In this document: positions 24,995 to 33,278 of the stretch, piece after piece
How the letters are laid out: each line of letters starts with the position of its first letter
How positions within the stretch are numbered: position 1 is the stretch's first letter
Assembly: GCF_002505485.1 (NCBI RefSeq)
Contig: NZ_DAVG01000048.1
Coordinates: forward strand, 1 to 39,424
Source of the DNA: Methanosarcina sp. UBA5
GTDB lineage: Archaea > Halobacteriota > Methanosarcinia > Methanosarcinales > Methanosarcinaceae
Direction: 5' to 3'
DNA length: 39,424 nt
Notes under the pieces: generated by a model
Database searches by the model: none
The model's input: only the letters and a program-made list of their open reading frames with translations
Told to the model about the DNA's origin: nothing
Translations under genes and position numbers: made by a program

Positions 24995-25329
24995 ACAATC
25001 AGATCCGTCAGGTAATAAACTGAAGCTGTTAGACTATTCTGAATTTAAGGATGCTGTCCAAATTAAAGAAATACTGGACTTAACAGGTAACTGTGATTAA
25101 AAGGTATTGGAATTAAGAGGTTATCCTAAAAAAAGTTGTCCTGAGAATTATGCTAAAACCATGTGAAAAAAGAATTTCATGATTATTCACAAATAAAAAT
25201 TTTTGAAAATATAAATATTTTTGAGAACAAATAAATTTTTGAAAAATGGATTTTTGCAGCGTTGGCGCTTTACTTTCGGACTTTACTCCATCAAAATTAA
25301 AGCCTTTGAAGTCTACTCGAATCTACTCC
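24995..25329. other. Intergenic region upstream of dadD
   Basis: This AT-rich spacer probably holds the dadD-ahcY promoter (TTTTTGAAAATATAAATATT near 25198-25217). No small gene or structured element is recognised. Confidence 0.4.
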
Positions 25330-25986
25330 TTACTTAGAGCCCCTGTTCGCAGTTCTAGCCTCAAGGTTCAGTGCTTCAAGGTAAAGGCACATGATTTTCA
25401 GCCTTTCCTCGGCAATCTTTTTTGCGGTATCGGTGTTCAACTTCTCAGGAATTGTGAAAGGTTTGTACTGCATATATTCGTTAAAGCCTTCAATAGGGTC
25501 TTCAATGTACACGGTTCTTTTTGAACTCCCTTTATCCATCCCTGTTGTGTACTTTAACATCCTGAGAGCTCCCATGGAAAGAACAGCCCTGAAGATCCCT
25601 ACTGCTCCAAGTGCATCAAGCCGATCGGCATCCTGCAAAATTCGAGCCTCGAGCGCTTCCGGGCTTTCCCCTGCGCTGAAGCGGTGAGTCCGGATACAAC
25701 CAGTAACAGCTTCAATAACTTCTTTTCCGAGCCCCATTTTCGAAAGAAATTCAGAAGCGATCTCGGCACTGTATACGGCATGGTCCCCGCCTTCTTCATG
25801 TTCCTTAATTACGCCGACATCGTGGAGGAGAGCTGCAAGCTGCAATACTAGAAGATCTCCCCCTTCTTCTTTCTGGATTTCCAGGCAAAGAGCTTCTACC
25901 CGGTTTATATGGGACATATCGTGGGAACTGGGCTCGCCTTCAAGAAAGGTAGCTACAAATTCCCTCGTTTTTCCTATCAGGTCCAT
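25330..25986 (-). CDS. HD-domain phosphohydrolase (YedJ-like)
   Basis: A 218-residue metal-dependent phosphohydrolase. The HD signature is readable: His22-Asp23 and His26 in SHDMSHINRV, the central His55-Asp56 in ALLHDVGV, a further His near 69, and Asp119/Asp121 in ILQDADRLDALGAVG. This matches YedJ-type proteins, small HD enzymes that may act on nucleotides or other phosphoesters. The natural substrate is not known from sequence. The start lies two bases after the end of the phosphopantothenate synthetase gene, so the two genes are co-transcribed. A role in clearing a phosphorylated CoA-pathway intermediate is possible but only inferred. Confidence 0.9.
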   Translation of the reverse strand: MDLIGKTREFVATFLEGEPSSHDMSHINRVEALCLEIQKEEGGDLLVLQLAALLHDVGVIKEHEEGGDHAVYSAEIASEFLSKMGLGKEVIEAVTGCIRTHRFSAGESPEALEARILQDADRLDALGAVGIFRAVLSMGALRMLKYTTGMDKGSSKRTVYIEDPIEGFNEYMQYKPFTIPEKLNTDTAKKIAEERLKIMCLYLEALNLEARTANRGSK

Positions 25987-25988
25987 AT

Positions 25989-26750
25989 TCAGTATTCCAT
26001 TTCTGCAGCCATAGTTTTAAGATATTCTTGAATTTCAGAAATCGCCTCGGAGAGAACTTTTTTATTATCATAGGTAGTGATTAATTTCACAAGTTCTTCT
26101 TTTCTCTCCTTTTTCAATTCCACCCCAAACCTGATCATATTTTCAAGCGCCCGGGTAAGGTTATCAACTATCGAGACTGTAGCCATCTTGGAAGTCCGTG
26201 AGAGAGGGTTCAGGTCAATGGTTATAACAGTCTTTCCCATTTCTACAAGTTTTTCACACCTGTCGCCGTCTTCCAGTGGGACAAGCACCACATCTGCGGA
26301 ATAAATCCCCCGACTTTCTACCAGCCGCCTGGCATGAGAGAGTTCAAGGCTAGCATCCGGATTTTTCCCGAGTACCTCGGAAGCTCCGTTGGCTTTGAGC
26401 TGTTCTATTATAAGGTGGACCCTTGTTTCGGTTCTGTGGAAGAGATTGACTTCTATCTTTGCCCCTGTAACATCTGCAAGAGCAACAACTTTGTCAGGAG
26501 CGAGAGCTGCGACATTGCCGTTTACGGAGATAACAGGGTTCTTTGCCAGAAGCAGGGCAGCAACTGCAGCCCTTTCCGCATAAAGGGCAGATTTGGTACT
26601 TCGCTCGCCTATAAGGTAATCAAAGCTTTCGCCTCTTCCCTGGGAAATTAGCCCCTGAATGCTTGTAATTCCCATTTTTACCCCCGCTGCAACCCTTTCG
26701 CGGGCTAGCAGGGATTCATACCTCGGGTGGTCTTTGGGTATCTCGGTCAT
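25989..26750 (-). CDS. 4-phosphopantoate--beta-alanine ligase (archaeal phosphopantothenate synthetase)
   Basis: A 253-residue enzyme of the archaeal PPS family. It joins 4-phosphopantoate and beta-alanine with ATP to give 4'-phosphopantothenate, replacing bacterial PanC/CoaA order. The opening IPKDHPRYESLLARERVAAG is the family signature. GRGESFDYLIGE, PVISVNGNVAALAP and TVITIDLNPLSRTSKMATVS are further conserved blocks. Length is standard. The gene follows pantoate kinase (324-base gap) and is coupled to the HD gene downstream. The ATG at 26750 has AGGTAAG upstream at somewhat long spacing. Confidence 0.93.
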   Translation of the reverse strand: MTEIPKDHPRYESLLARERVAAGVKMGITSIQGLISQGRGESFDYLIGERSTKSALYAERAAVAALLLAKNPVISVNGNVAALAPDKVVALADVTGAKIEVNLFHRTETRVHLIIEQLKANGASEVLGKNPDASLELSHARRLVESRGIYSADVVLVPLEDGDRCEKLVEMGKTVITIDLNPLSRTSKMATVSIVDNLTRALENMIRFGVELKKERKEELVKLITTYDNKKVLSEAISEIQEYLKTMAAEMEY

Positions 26751-27074
26751 ATCGGTCGCTTACCTTTTTTTAATTTACTTCCCAGTACTTTTTTTATTTA
26801 TTACCTAAGTTTGTAAATGAGTTTCATTGGTTTTAATATAATTGCCTGATCAATTCAAAGCACTCAAATAAAGTACTCGAATAACAGCACTCAGGCAAAT
26901 ACTCTGGATTATATGCCATCTATTGACCCCAGTTCTTTATTTATGTTCCATTTAAGCTGTAGAGGGGATCAATTACATAGCAAATTTTCTGTTAATCTTT
27001 TTTCTGTGAATACTTTCTCAAATATTTTGTATTTCCCATGTATAACTCAAAAATTATATTTTTTTTACCTGAGT
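26751..27074. terminator. Spacer with possible terminator for pantoate kinase
   Basis: Just beyond the pantoate kinase stop, ACTCA (27045-27049) and TGAGT (27070-27074) frame an A/T-run stretch. Read on the minus strand this could fold and end in a T-run. The rest of the spacer is AT-rich and would hold the promoter of the phosphopantothenate synthetase-HD pair. No gene is seen. Confidence 0.3.
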
Positions 27075-27977
27075 TTATCCATTTATCAGTCTTGGCACAC
27101 AGGTACTTATGCCGTATTCCAGCACCTCTCCAAACTCCTGGAGGGCTTCGTAGAGACGAAACTCCTGGGAGTAAGGGGCAATTGCAAAAACCGTATCCCC
27201 AAGCATTGCCTGGGAAGCGAGCCCACCGCTTGCGTTTGCAGCTTCGATCACATCTTTTGCCCTGCTGCTCATAAGGCCGGTTTTACTGGCAAAAGCTTTT
27301 GACTGCTTCATGAAGTTCTCAAGAGTGGGTTTCTTAAGCAGCTCGGACATGGCTACTTCTCCCGCACTGTTTATTTTTGCGGCTGCAGCTTCATCCCTCA
27401 GGATCGAACCGGTAGAGATCTCGCCAAGTACAATACAAAAAACCCTGGCTTCGGGAGCCGGAATCCTGTCCACAAGCCCGAATTCGGGCCCACCCGGCTG
27501 TAGTCTGATAACTACTCCACCGCTGGACTGGGCAGCAATGTCCCCAAGTCCACTGCAGTTGACAACTTCAGCCACGTGGGCATACTCAGTGAGTCTTTTT
27601 ACAGTCTGGTCCTGGGAAAGTGCATTGTTCAGGGCATAAGCTGTCCCTAAAGCTCCTGCACCTGAAGCTCCAAACCCGCATCCGGTTGGAATTTCTGCCC
27701 AGCTTCTTATTCTTACAGGCGATTCAGTCATCATCTCTGCGACTGTCCGAGTAGTTCTGCCTTCAACCCTTTTTCCATTAAGGAAGATTTCAGTCTCTTC
27801 TACAGACTTCCCGATCTTTACTTCGGTGGTCACGCCTCCATTCAGGACGATTCCGCAGCCTGTAGAACCCTTGCGATGAGGGTCTTCATGCTCGTGGATC
27901 TGGAAAAAACCTGTGATGTGTCCCGGAGCATAGGCCTTTGCCTGAATGTCCGCTCCTTCACTCTCATATATATACAT
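27075..27977 (-). CDS. Archaeal pantoate kinase (GHMP family)
   Basis: A 300-residue GHMP-fold kinase that phosphorylates pantoate to 4-phosphopantoate with ATP, the first committed archaeal CoA step. Visible landmarks are the N-terminal AYAPGHITGFFQIHEHEDP, typical of this family, the glycine-rich ATP loop EIPTGCGFGASGAGALGTAY at 95-114, and a later DIAAQSSGGVVIRLQPGG block. The genes for the enzymes that use its product lie on both sides (synthetase downstream, CoaBC upstream), which settles the assignment over other GHMP kinases. An AAGGCG site precedes the ATG at 27977. Confidence 0.93.
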   Translation of the reverse strand: MYIYESEGADIQAKAYAPGHITGFFQIHEHEDPHRKGSTGCGIVLNGGVTTEVKIGKSVEETEIFLNGKRVEGRTTRTVAEMMTESPVRIRSWAEIPTGCGFGASGAGALGTAYALNNALSQDQTVKRLTEYAHVAEVVNCSGLGDIAAQSSGGVVIRLQPGGPEFGLVDRIPAPEARVFCIVLGEISTGSILRDEAAAAKINSAGEVAMSELLKKPTLENFMKQSKAFASKTGLMSSRAKDVIEAANASGGLASQAMLGDTVFAIAPYSQEFRLYEALQEFGEVLEYGISTCVPRLING

Positions 27978-28109
27978 AGAAAACGCCTTTTTGCCACTTC
28001 AATCATTTTTTTCAAAGTTCGTTCATGTTTTATAGGATACTTTGCAAAATATTTTCTGATTTCTGTAAGGATTTTTGTAAAATACTCTGGGATACTGTGC
28101 AGCAGATTT

Positions 28110-29369
28110 TTACTTTAACAGATCGGCTACCTCTTTAAGGATAAAGGCTGCAAGTTTGCGTTTGTTCCCGCTTACGTGCCTTGGTTCGCTTTTTTCCCAT
28201 CCAAGTAGGTACAATTCATTCTCCTCAGTGCCCATTCCGCCTTTTGCGACGTCATTTGCTGCAATCAGGTCCAGTTTTGACGTTTTAAGGGTTGAGGCTG
28301 CCCTTGTGAGGAGTTCATCTTTTTCAATTCCGGTTTCAGCCTTGAAACCTATAATCACGAGGTCAGGATACTTTTGACGGCATTCTTTAATCAGTTTGCG
28401 GGTAGGTTTCAATCTCAACATAAGTTCTCCTCCCGATTTTATCTTTTCGGGAGAAGGCTCGGCTGTATAATCTGCAATTGCTGCCGAACTGATAAGGATA
28501 TCGTACCCTTTCTCAAGTTCCGAGAGGACAGCCTCGGTCATGTCGGCGGCGCTCTCTGCAAAAATCTCCCTGATCCCTGCAAATCCAAGCCGATCTCGAT
28601 GAACCAGGGTTACATCAGCTCCATTGCGGTAAGCTTCAAGGGCAAGTTCCCTGCCGGTTTTGCCCGAAGCCCGGTTCGTTAGAATTCGGATGGGATCCAG
28701 ACTTTCGGCAGTAGAGCCGCTTGTAATAATTATCTTGCGGTTTTCAAGGGTTTTGTTTCCGAGAGCTCTTTCTACCTCAAGCACAATTTCTTCATTTGCC
28801 GCAATTTTTGCGATGCCTTCTTCAAGTCTGGGGCCCACAATAGAGATTCTCCAGCTTTTCAATTTTACCAGATTCTCAGCCACAGCCGGGTGCCTGAACA
28901 TTGATTCGTGCATTGCAGGAACAACCATTACAGGCACACCAGAGCCAAGGGCAGTTGTTGCAAATGAGGTGACAGGAGTATCATCTATCCCGTATGCGAT
29001 TTTTCCTATGGTATTTGCGGTTGCAGGGGCTATAAGGAGAAGGTCGGCCCTGCCCTTGAGCCCGCAGAACTCCACATGTTCAACCCTGCCTCCAAGTTCG
29101 GTAATTACTGGATTTCCGGTAGCATAGTGCAGGGCATCAGGGTGCAGAATACGCGTGGCAGCTTCTGTCATAACAGCATGGACCTCAGCCCCGTTTCTTA
29201 TCAGCTCTCTTGCAAGTTCAACTACCCTGACAGCTCCAATACTTCCCGTAACGCCAAGAACTATGGTTTTCCCGGCAAGGGAAGAGCTCTTTTGCCCCTG
29301 AATCCAGAGTGTGGGATGGAACTTTTCGGCTCTGGACCTGATGGCCTTTTGCTTATCTTCTTTATCCAT
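28110..29369 (-). CDS. coaBC: Bifunctional phosphopantothenoylcysteine decarboxylase/phosphopantothenate-cysteine ligase
   Basis: A 419-residue fusion. Residues about 32-200 form the flavin-dependent CoaC decarboxylase (LGVTGSIGAVRVVELARELI, the His in GRVEHVEFCGL, APATANTIGKIAYGI). The motif PAMHESM stands where bacterial Dfp has PxMNxxMW, a His-for-Asn difference that I believe is common in archaeal versions. Residues about 205-419 form the CoaB ligase (KIIITSGSTAESLDPIRILTN, NRASGKTGRELALEAYRNGA, ISSAAIADYTAEP, KIKSGGELMLRLKPTRKLI). It makes 4'-phosphopantetheine from 4'-phosphopantothenate and cysteine. It is the first gene of the minus-strand CoA cluster, with pantoate kinase 132 bases downstream. 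The ATG at 29369 lacks a strong ribosome site. Confidence 0.95.
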   Translation of the reverse strand: MDKEDKQKAIRSRAEKFHPTLWIQGQKSSSLAGKTIVLGVTGSIGAVRVVELARELIRNGAEVHAVMTEAATRILHPDALHYATGNPVITELGGRVEHVEFCGLKGRADLLLIAPATANTIGKIAYGIDDTPVTSFATTALGSGVPVMVVPAMHESMFRHPAVAENLVKLKSWRISIVGPRLEEGIAKIAANEEIVLEVERALGNKTLENRKIIITSGSTAESLDPIRILTNRASGKTGRELALEAYRNGADVTLVHRDRLGFAGIREIFAESAADMTEAVLSELEKGYDILISSAAIADYTAEPSPEKIKSGGELMLRLKPTRKLIKECRQKYPDLVIIGFKAETGIEKDELLTRAASTLKTSKLDLIAANDVAKGGMGTEENELYLLGWEKSEPRHVSGNKRKLAAFILKEVADLLK

Positions 29370-29665
29370 TTCATCTACTCGATCCGGTCCCTTTGACCGG
29401 GACTTTCCTGGTTAGGGTTCTTGCCCGTCTGGGTTTAAAAGTCTTTCAATTCGGTTCTCATTCAGGCAGCGGAGTGATCTATAAGGTTATAAGCTAGGCA
29501 ATAATTTCTTAAATCAACTTGCTTTTCAGAAAACACTCCTGAAAGCAAAGTGACATTCAATACTATATTATTAAAACTTTCGAAATAATAAGGATTAAAT
29601 TGATAACGAGACTTTATAGAAAGCTTTTATTTTATTAACCCGACATTTAAGTCAAAAATAATAGA
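29370..29665. other. Divergent promoter region
   Basis: A 296-base spacer between coaBC (minus) and the Vms1-like gene (plus), so it must hold both promoters. It is AT-rich near 29560-29640. No gene or clear operator is seen. Confidence 0.4.
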
Positions 29666-30721
29666 GTGGAAGGGAGACAAATTAACGACAGGAAAGAAAA
29701 AAAAGAAGTCTCTGAAGTTACGAAAAAGGGCTTAAGCACAATTTTAGGGAAAATTTCAGGAAAAGAGCAGCTCGAACTTGAAATAGATAGGCTCAACTCG
29801 CAGGTCATTAAATTGGAACTCAACCTGCAGAGTGCAAAAAACCAGCTTGAAAAGAAAGAGATTCTTGCAAAGCAAGCGGTTTCGGACAGGCAGGAAGCTG
29901 AGACCTTTTTAAACCAGGAACGTATTCGGACCCGGACCCTCTCCCACGAGCTAGAAACAATCAGGGCTGAATCCGAGGGCAAACTGAAGTTTCACGGGAC
30001 TGAAAACCTGAGCCTGCAAGCTGTTCAGGCCTACCTCTTCAAACTCAAATCCTTTCATGCCCCGGCAGATGACCTGTTGACTGCTTACCTGCCCCCGAGT
30101 ACCCGGCTCTCAGGTGTGATAAGTGAAAAGGCTCTTGAGCGCGTAGAAGAGGAAACTCGTACGCTTCTTGACAGGCTTGATTCTGAGACCGGCCTTGTAC
30201 TTTTTTATGATCTTCACCGCATGGTCTGCGAAGCTATAGCCCCTCCTTTTCCGATTACTTCCCCAGCCTGGCAGCTTAGACACAGTTTTGAGGTCTCTTT
30301 GCTTGAAGAGAGCTTAAGTAAGGACTATCGCGTGCTTGTCCTTGTCCTGCATGCAGGCGAATCCTTCATAGGTTTTGCTCCTGATGCACAAGTTTTCGAT
30401 ACTGAGCAGCTTATCCGCAGCAGTGTGAAGGAAAAGCACAGTAAAGGAGGCTTTAGCCAGCGCCGCTTCGAACGCTTGAGGGAAGAGGATATCGCACATC
30501 ACATGGACAAAGTCCTCGAGGCTCTGGATAGGATTCTTGAAGAAAACAAGTTTATTGACTGCGTTATTCTTAGCGGGGATTTTCAGCTAATTGGAGAAAT
30601 CCGGAAGCGTTTGCCCCTCAACCTTGAGATTATTGAAAAGCCGTCTGATATCAGGGTCGAAAAAGCAGGCAGTGAAGATATTCTCAGGGCGGTCTTGAGC
30701 TCAAGAAGATATCTATTGTGA
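29666..30721 (+). CDS. Vms1/Ankzf1-like (VLRF1) release-factor homologue
   Basis: A 351-residue protein. Residues about 34-107 form a coiled coil (KEQLELEIDRLNSQVIKLEL and so on). The remainder has the eRF1-like fold of the VLRF1/Vms1 group, whose members release nascent chains by cleaving peptidyl-tRNA on stalled ribosomes. The diagnostic loop is KGGFSQRRFERLREEDIAHH: Gly261-Gly262 and Ser264-Gln265 sit where the family has its GGxSQ/GSQ catalytic loop. A ribosome-rescue role is inferred. Start choice is uncertain. GTG 29666 opens the frame but has no Shine-Dalgarno site, while GGGAG at 29672-29676 would suit a later non-ATG start. There is no ATG in the first 70 codons. The gene diverges from coaBC. 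Confidence 0.8.
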   Translation: MEGRQINDRKEKKEVSEVTKKGLSTILGKISGKEQLELEIDRLNSQVIKLELNLQSAKNQLEKKEILAKQAVSDRQEAETFLNQERIRTRTLSHELETIRAESEGKLKFHGTENLSLQAVQAYLFKLKSFHAPADDLLTAYLPPSTRLSGVISEKALERVEEETRTLLDRLDSETGLVLFYDLHRMVCEAIAPPFPITSPAWQLRHSFEVSLLEESLSKDYRVLVLVLHAGESFIGFAPDAQVFDTEQLIRSSVKEKHSKGGFSQRRFERLREEDIAHHMDKVLEALDRILEENKFIDCVILSGDFQLIGEIRKRLPLNLEIIEKPSDIRVEKAGSEDILRAVLSSRRYLL

Positions 30722-31172
30722 AGCATGAGGACATTTGCTTCAAAGTTCCGAAAAAGCGTCAGAAAAGAACTTTCAACTTTGGATCGATTTAATAATTTTC
30801 TTAAAGAGGGCCTTCTATGTTGGACTTACGCAGTTGAGTATTAAAATAAAGCGTGATCATAACAGTATTTTCAGTAATGAAAAGAAAGTTTGGAGAAATA
30901 GTTAAAGCAAGAAATTTTACAACCAGGTGCTCGTTTTGGCTGAAATTGAGGATTTCTACAAAGCAAAAATCCAACATTGAAAGAACAGAATTATACTCAA
31001 TACGCAAAAAAATTAACCGTGAACTTACAGCAAATTCGGGAGACTACCAATTACTCAGAAATCAGAATCCAAGAACCATAAAGTCAGCAAAAGTATAATA
31101 AGAGAGTAAACAGTATTTATTACTTTGATATGTATGATAAGAGATTAAACAGTATTTATTACTTTAATATGT
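30722..31172. other. Mobile-element debris between Vms1-like and TIM-barrel genes
   Basis: This contains the transposase remnant with inverted ends (30815-30980) and the 39-bp direct duplication (31098-31175), both listed separately. No intact gene is seen. Confidence 0.5.
30815..30980 (+). mobile_element. Deleted insertion sequence with transposase C-terminal remnant
   Basis: The left part, TTCTATGTTGGACTTACGCA at 30815-30834, continues as GTTGA, the same end as the MITE at 32154 (GGACTTAAGCGGTTGA). The right part, AAAATCCAACATTGAA at about 30965-30980, is its rough inverted complement. Between them a plus-strand frame reads SVMKRKFGEIVKARNFTTR and WLKLRI, resembling the last residues of DDE transposases (K-R-K-[FY]-G with a following K-R-rich helix). 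Most of the transposase is gone, as if an internal deletion joined the two ends. IS family is not assigned. Confidence 0.55.
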
Positions 31173-31175
31173 ATG
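31098..31175. repeat. 39-bp direct duplication over a promoter and start codon
   Basis: Copy one is 31098-31136 and copy two 31137-31175, back to back, with three mismatches. Each holds AGTATTTATTACTTT, then ATATGTATG. The second copy ends with the ATG (31173-31175) of the TIM-barrel gene, so the putative TATA region and start are both duplicated. The first ATG (31134-31136) leads into GATAAGAGATTAAAC and a stop soon after. Confidence 0.85.
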
Positions 31176-32066
31176 GGTGAAACATGGTTTGTATTTCCTA
31201 ATGTAGGTGGAGTTAATTCTAAAAATTGTAGAGGAGGATTACTTAACCGATGGGAAAAAGCAAAACAATATAGCTTTAATTTTGTAGAGTTACCTGCTCA
31301 TTTTGTCAGAAAAACCGAAACTAAATTTTTAGGATTAAGTGTGGGTGAATTTCTAACTAAAGAAGCTATAAATAAATTGTATTTGAAAGATGATAAACTT
31401 CCAAGAGATATTAGATACATCTTTCACACTGAACCTGCTTTAGCCCCGAAATGCTATTTAAAATGGTATAGTGAACCATGGGTAAATCGGTTTATAGAGA
31501 TGAACATCGATATTGCTAGGCATATGGGATTACCTCCTTCCGTGATAGAAATCCATCCAGGAAAAAAACCTAATACAAACCAATACATTGCTGAATCTGC
31601 TATTAAATTATTTAATAACTTTAAAGACGAATTTAAAGTAAAGCCAACAATTCTCATTGAAAATAGAACCGGACATGTAATATCAAATGGAATACAGATG
31701 AAAGAGTTCTGGGAGTATTTAATTAAGAATTATCCCTTATATCAGAAGCATATTGGCTTTGTTGTAGATTTTAGGACTATGTACACACAAGTATCCAAAG
31801 ATTATTCTAATAATGTAAATAGTCATTTTATCAATAACATTGAAACGATACCTGACGAATCTATAAAAGGATGCCATATCCATAATTTACACACGAAAGC
31901 TCCAACAATTAGAGATGGTGTACCCTGGCTATCGGTTTTTAATAAAATAAATAACGTTAAAAATGATTTGATATTGAACCCAGAAGTCTTTAGCCTTGGA
32001 TTAGCAGTAGAAACAAAAAGATTTTGTATTGACATGATAAATGAAGCGAAGACTAATTTTAACTGA
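31173..32066 (+). CDS. Xylose isomerase-like TIM-barrel protein
   Basis: A 297-residue AT-rich gene. Strand-end motifs of the AP-endonuclease-2/xylose-isomerase-like TIM barrel are readable: FNFVELPAHF, FHTEPALAP, VIEIHPGKKP (about 126-135), TILIENRTG (about 165-173), GFVVDFRTMY (about 195-204), GCHIHNLHTKAP (about 229-240) and a late GLAVETKRF. Glu, His and Asp at these positions would bind one or more metal ions. The reaction is unknown: sugar isomerase, epimerase and endonuclease IV-like nuclease are all possible. No Shine-Dalgarno site precedes ATG 31173, so a leaderless transcript is plausible. It sits between IS debris and a MITE and has lower G+C than the metabolic genes, which suggests transfer. 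Confidence 0.7.
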   Translation: MGETWFVFPNVGGVNSKNCRGGLLNRWEKAKQYSFNFVELPAHFVRKTETKFLGLSVGEFLTKEAINKLYLKDDKLPRDIRYIFHTEPALAPKCYLKWYSEPWVNRFIEMNIDIARHMGLPPSVIEIHPGKKPNTNQYIAESAIKLFNNFKDEFKVKPTILIENRTGHVISNGIQMKEFWEYLIKNYPLYQKHIGFVVDFRTMYTQVSKDYSNNVNSHFINNIETIPDESIKGCHIHNLHTKAPTIRDGVPWLSVFNKINNVKNDLILNPEVFSLGLAVETKRFCIDMINEAKTNFN

Positions 32067-32153
32067 ATAGCCAGATATTTTTTACGTATTTATTTTTAGC
32101 TTCTTGAAACTAACTTAGGTAGGTTTTCTACAAAGTTCGAAAATCAATATAAT

Positions 32154-32266
32154 AGGACTTAAGCGGTTGAACTGAGAAATAAGTATATCAATTTTCTAAC
32201 TGTCTAAAAAGGGAATTTGATTACAACGTCTATTATGCGATTTTGTACTTCCAGTGCGTAAGTCCT
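32154..32266. mobile_element. 113-bp MITE with target site duplication
   Basis: Terminal inverted repeats are AGGACTTAAGC on the left and GCGTAAGTCCT on the right (10 of 11 paired). The element is flanked by a perfect 7-base direct repeat, ATATAAT (32147-32153 and 32267-32273), which reads as a target duplication. It has no coding capacity. The left end matches the IS remnant at 30826, and a degraded copy lies at 3371-3487. It was probably mobilised by that IS family's transposase. Confidence 0.85.
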
Positions 32267-32339
32267 ATATAATATAAAAAGATTTAAATATAATTATGAA
32301 AAAGGCCCGTTACTATTAAATAGGGTTCTTTGAATTCGA

Positions 32340-33062
32340 ATGATAAAGATGCTAACATTGAAAAATGAAAGAAAAATACGTTTATGTAACTTTACTTCTG
32401 AATCGGTGGAGCTTGGGATACTTCTCGCAATTGTAGGGGGATTTCTTGATTCTTATACATTCGTAGGGAGAGGCGGTGTTTTCGCCAATGCCCAGACAGG
32501 AAATGTCGTGCTTATGGGCATAGAGGCTGCAACAGGAGAATGGGGGCAGGCAGTGCTTCATGCGGTACCTATTCTGGCATTTATAGTCGGAGTAGTGGTC
32601 GCCGAGATGATTAAAAAACCTTCAATGCGTCTATTTATACCGGATTCCGAAAGAGCAGTTTTAATTATTGAAACTGCAGTCCTTTTTATCGTAGGCTTTA
32701 TACCTTACACAAGCCCGAATATTATTGTAACGGTTGCGATTTCATTTGTCTCTTCAGTTCAGGTATCCTCATTTCGCAAACTGGTTGGTTCTGCGTATAA
32801 CACAACAATGATTACGGGAAACTTACGTTCAGCTACACAGTATGCTTATGTTGCTTTCACAAAAAGAGATAATGAGTCGGCTCTGCAAGCCATTCGATAC
32901 TCTACAATTATCCTCTCGTTTCTAGCAGGAGCTATTTTAGGAGGGTTGCTTACATTATTTGTTGGAGTTAAAGCTGTATGGATAGCAGTTATCGTGCTGA
33001 TATGCTCTGTAATTTTATTCAATAGCGGACGTAAGGATAAGACCGCCGATATTGGAATATAA
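32340..33062 (+). CDS. DUF1275 (YoaK-family) membrane protein
   Basis: A 240-residue integral membrane protein with about six hydrophobic segments (for example 26-40, 75-90, 107-121, 126-142, 190-205, 211-227). Conserved DUF1275 blocks are GGFLDSYTFVGRGGVFANAQ followed by TGNVVLMG (from about 34), and QVSSFRKLVGSAYNTTMITG followed by NLRSATQYAY. The family's function is not established; members are widespread single-gene transporters or sensors by proposal only. The ATG at 32340 has no Shine-Dalgarno site; ATG at 32349 is an alternative. It lies 66 bases after the MITE's target duplication and may owe its promoter to that insertion. Confidence 0.9.
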   Translation: MIKMLTLKNERKIRLCNFTSESVELGILLAIVGGFLDSYTFVGRGGVFANAQTGNVVLMGIEAATGEWGQAVLHAVPILAFIVGVVVAEMIKKPSMRLFIPDSERAVLIIETAVLFIVGFIPYTSPNIIVTVAISFVSSVQVSSFRKLVGSAYNTTMITGNLRSATQYAYVAFTKRDNESALQAIRYSTIILSFLAGAILGGLLTLFVGVKAVWIAVIVLICSVILFNSGRKDKTADIGI

Positions 33063-33278
33063 GTGTAAATGAGTCAGTAATAGTAGATTGGTGAACCACT
33101 AAAAACAGATCAGGAGTTTAGTAACAGTTAGAGTAGTAACGATTAGAGTAGTAAATCACTAACAACATATGTGGTAATTCCTGACAAGATTCATGAATTA
33201 GTAACAAAAATTATTAAATTATTGACAAAACAACTTTTGCGCAATCTATATCAGCTTTCAGTGCAGGGAAGGTAAGCA
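33063..33278. other. Upstream region of rlmE
   Basis: A short repeat (GTTAGAGTAGTAAC then GATTAGAGTAGTAAA, near 33127-33156) precedes the rlmE leader. GGGAAGGTAAGC just before 33279 is its ribosome site. Confidence 0.4.

Noticed and set aside
30853..31098. 81-codon ORF as an intact small gene
   Set aside because: Its first 35 codons match a transposase C-terminus and the rest is unrelated, so it is read as part of the IS remnant.
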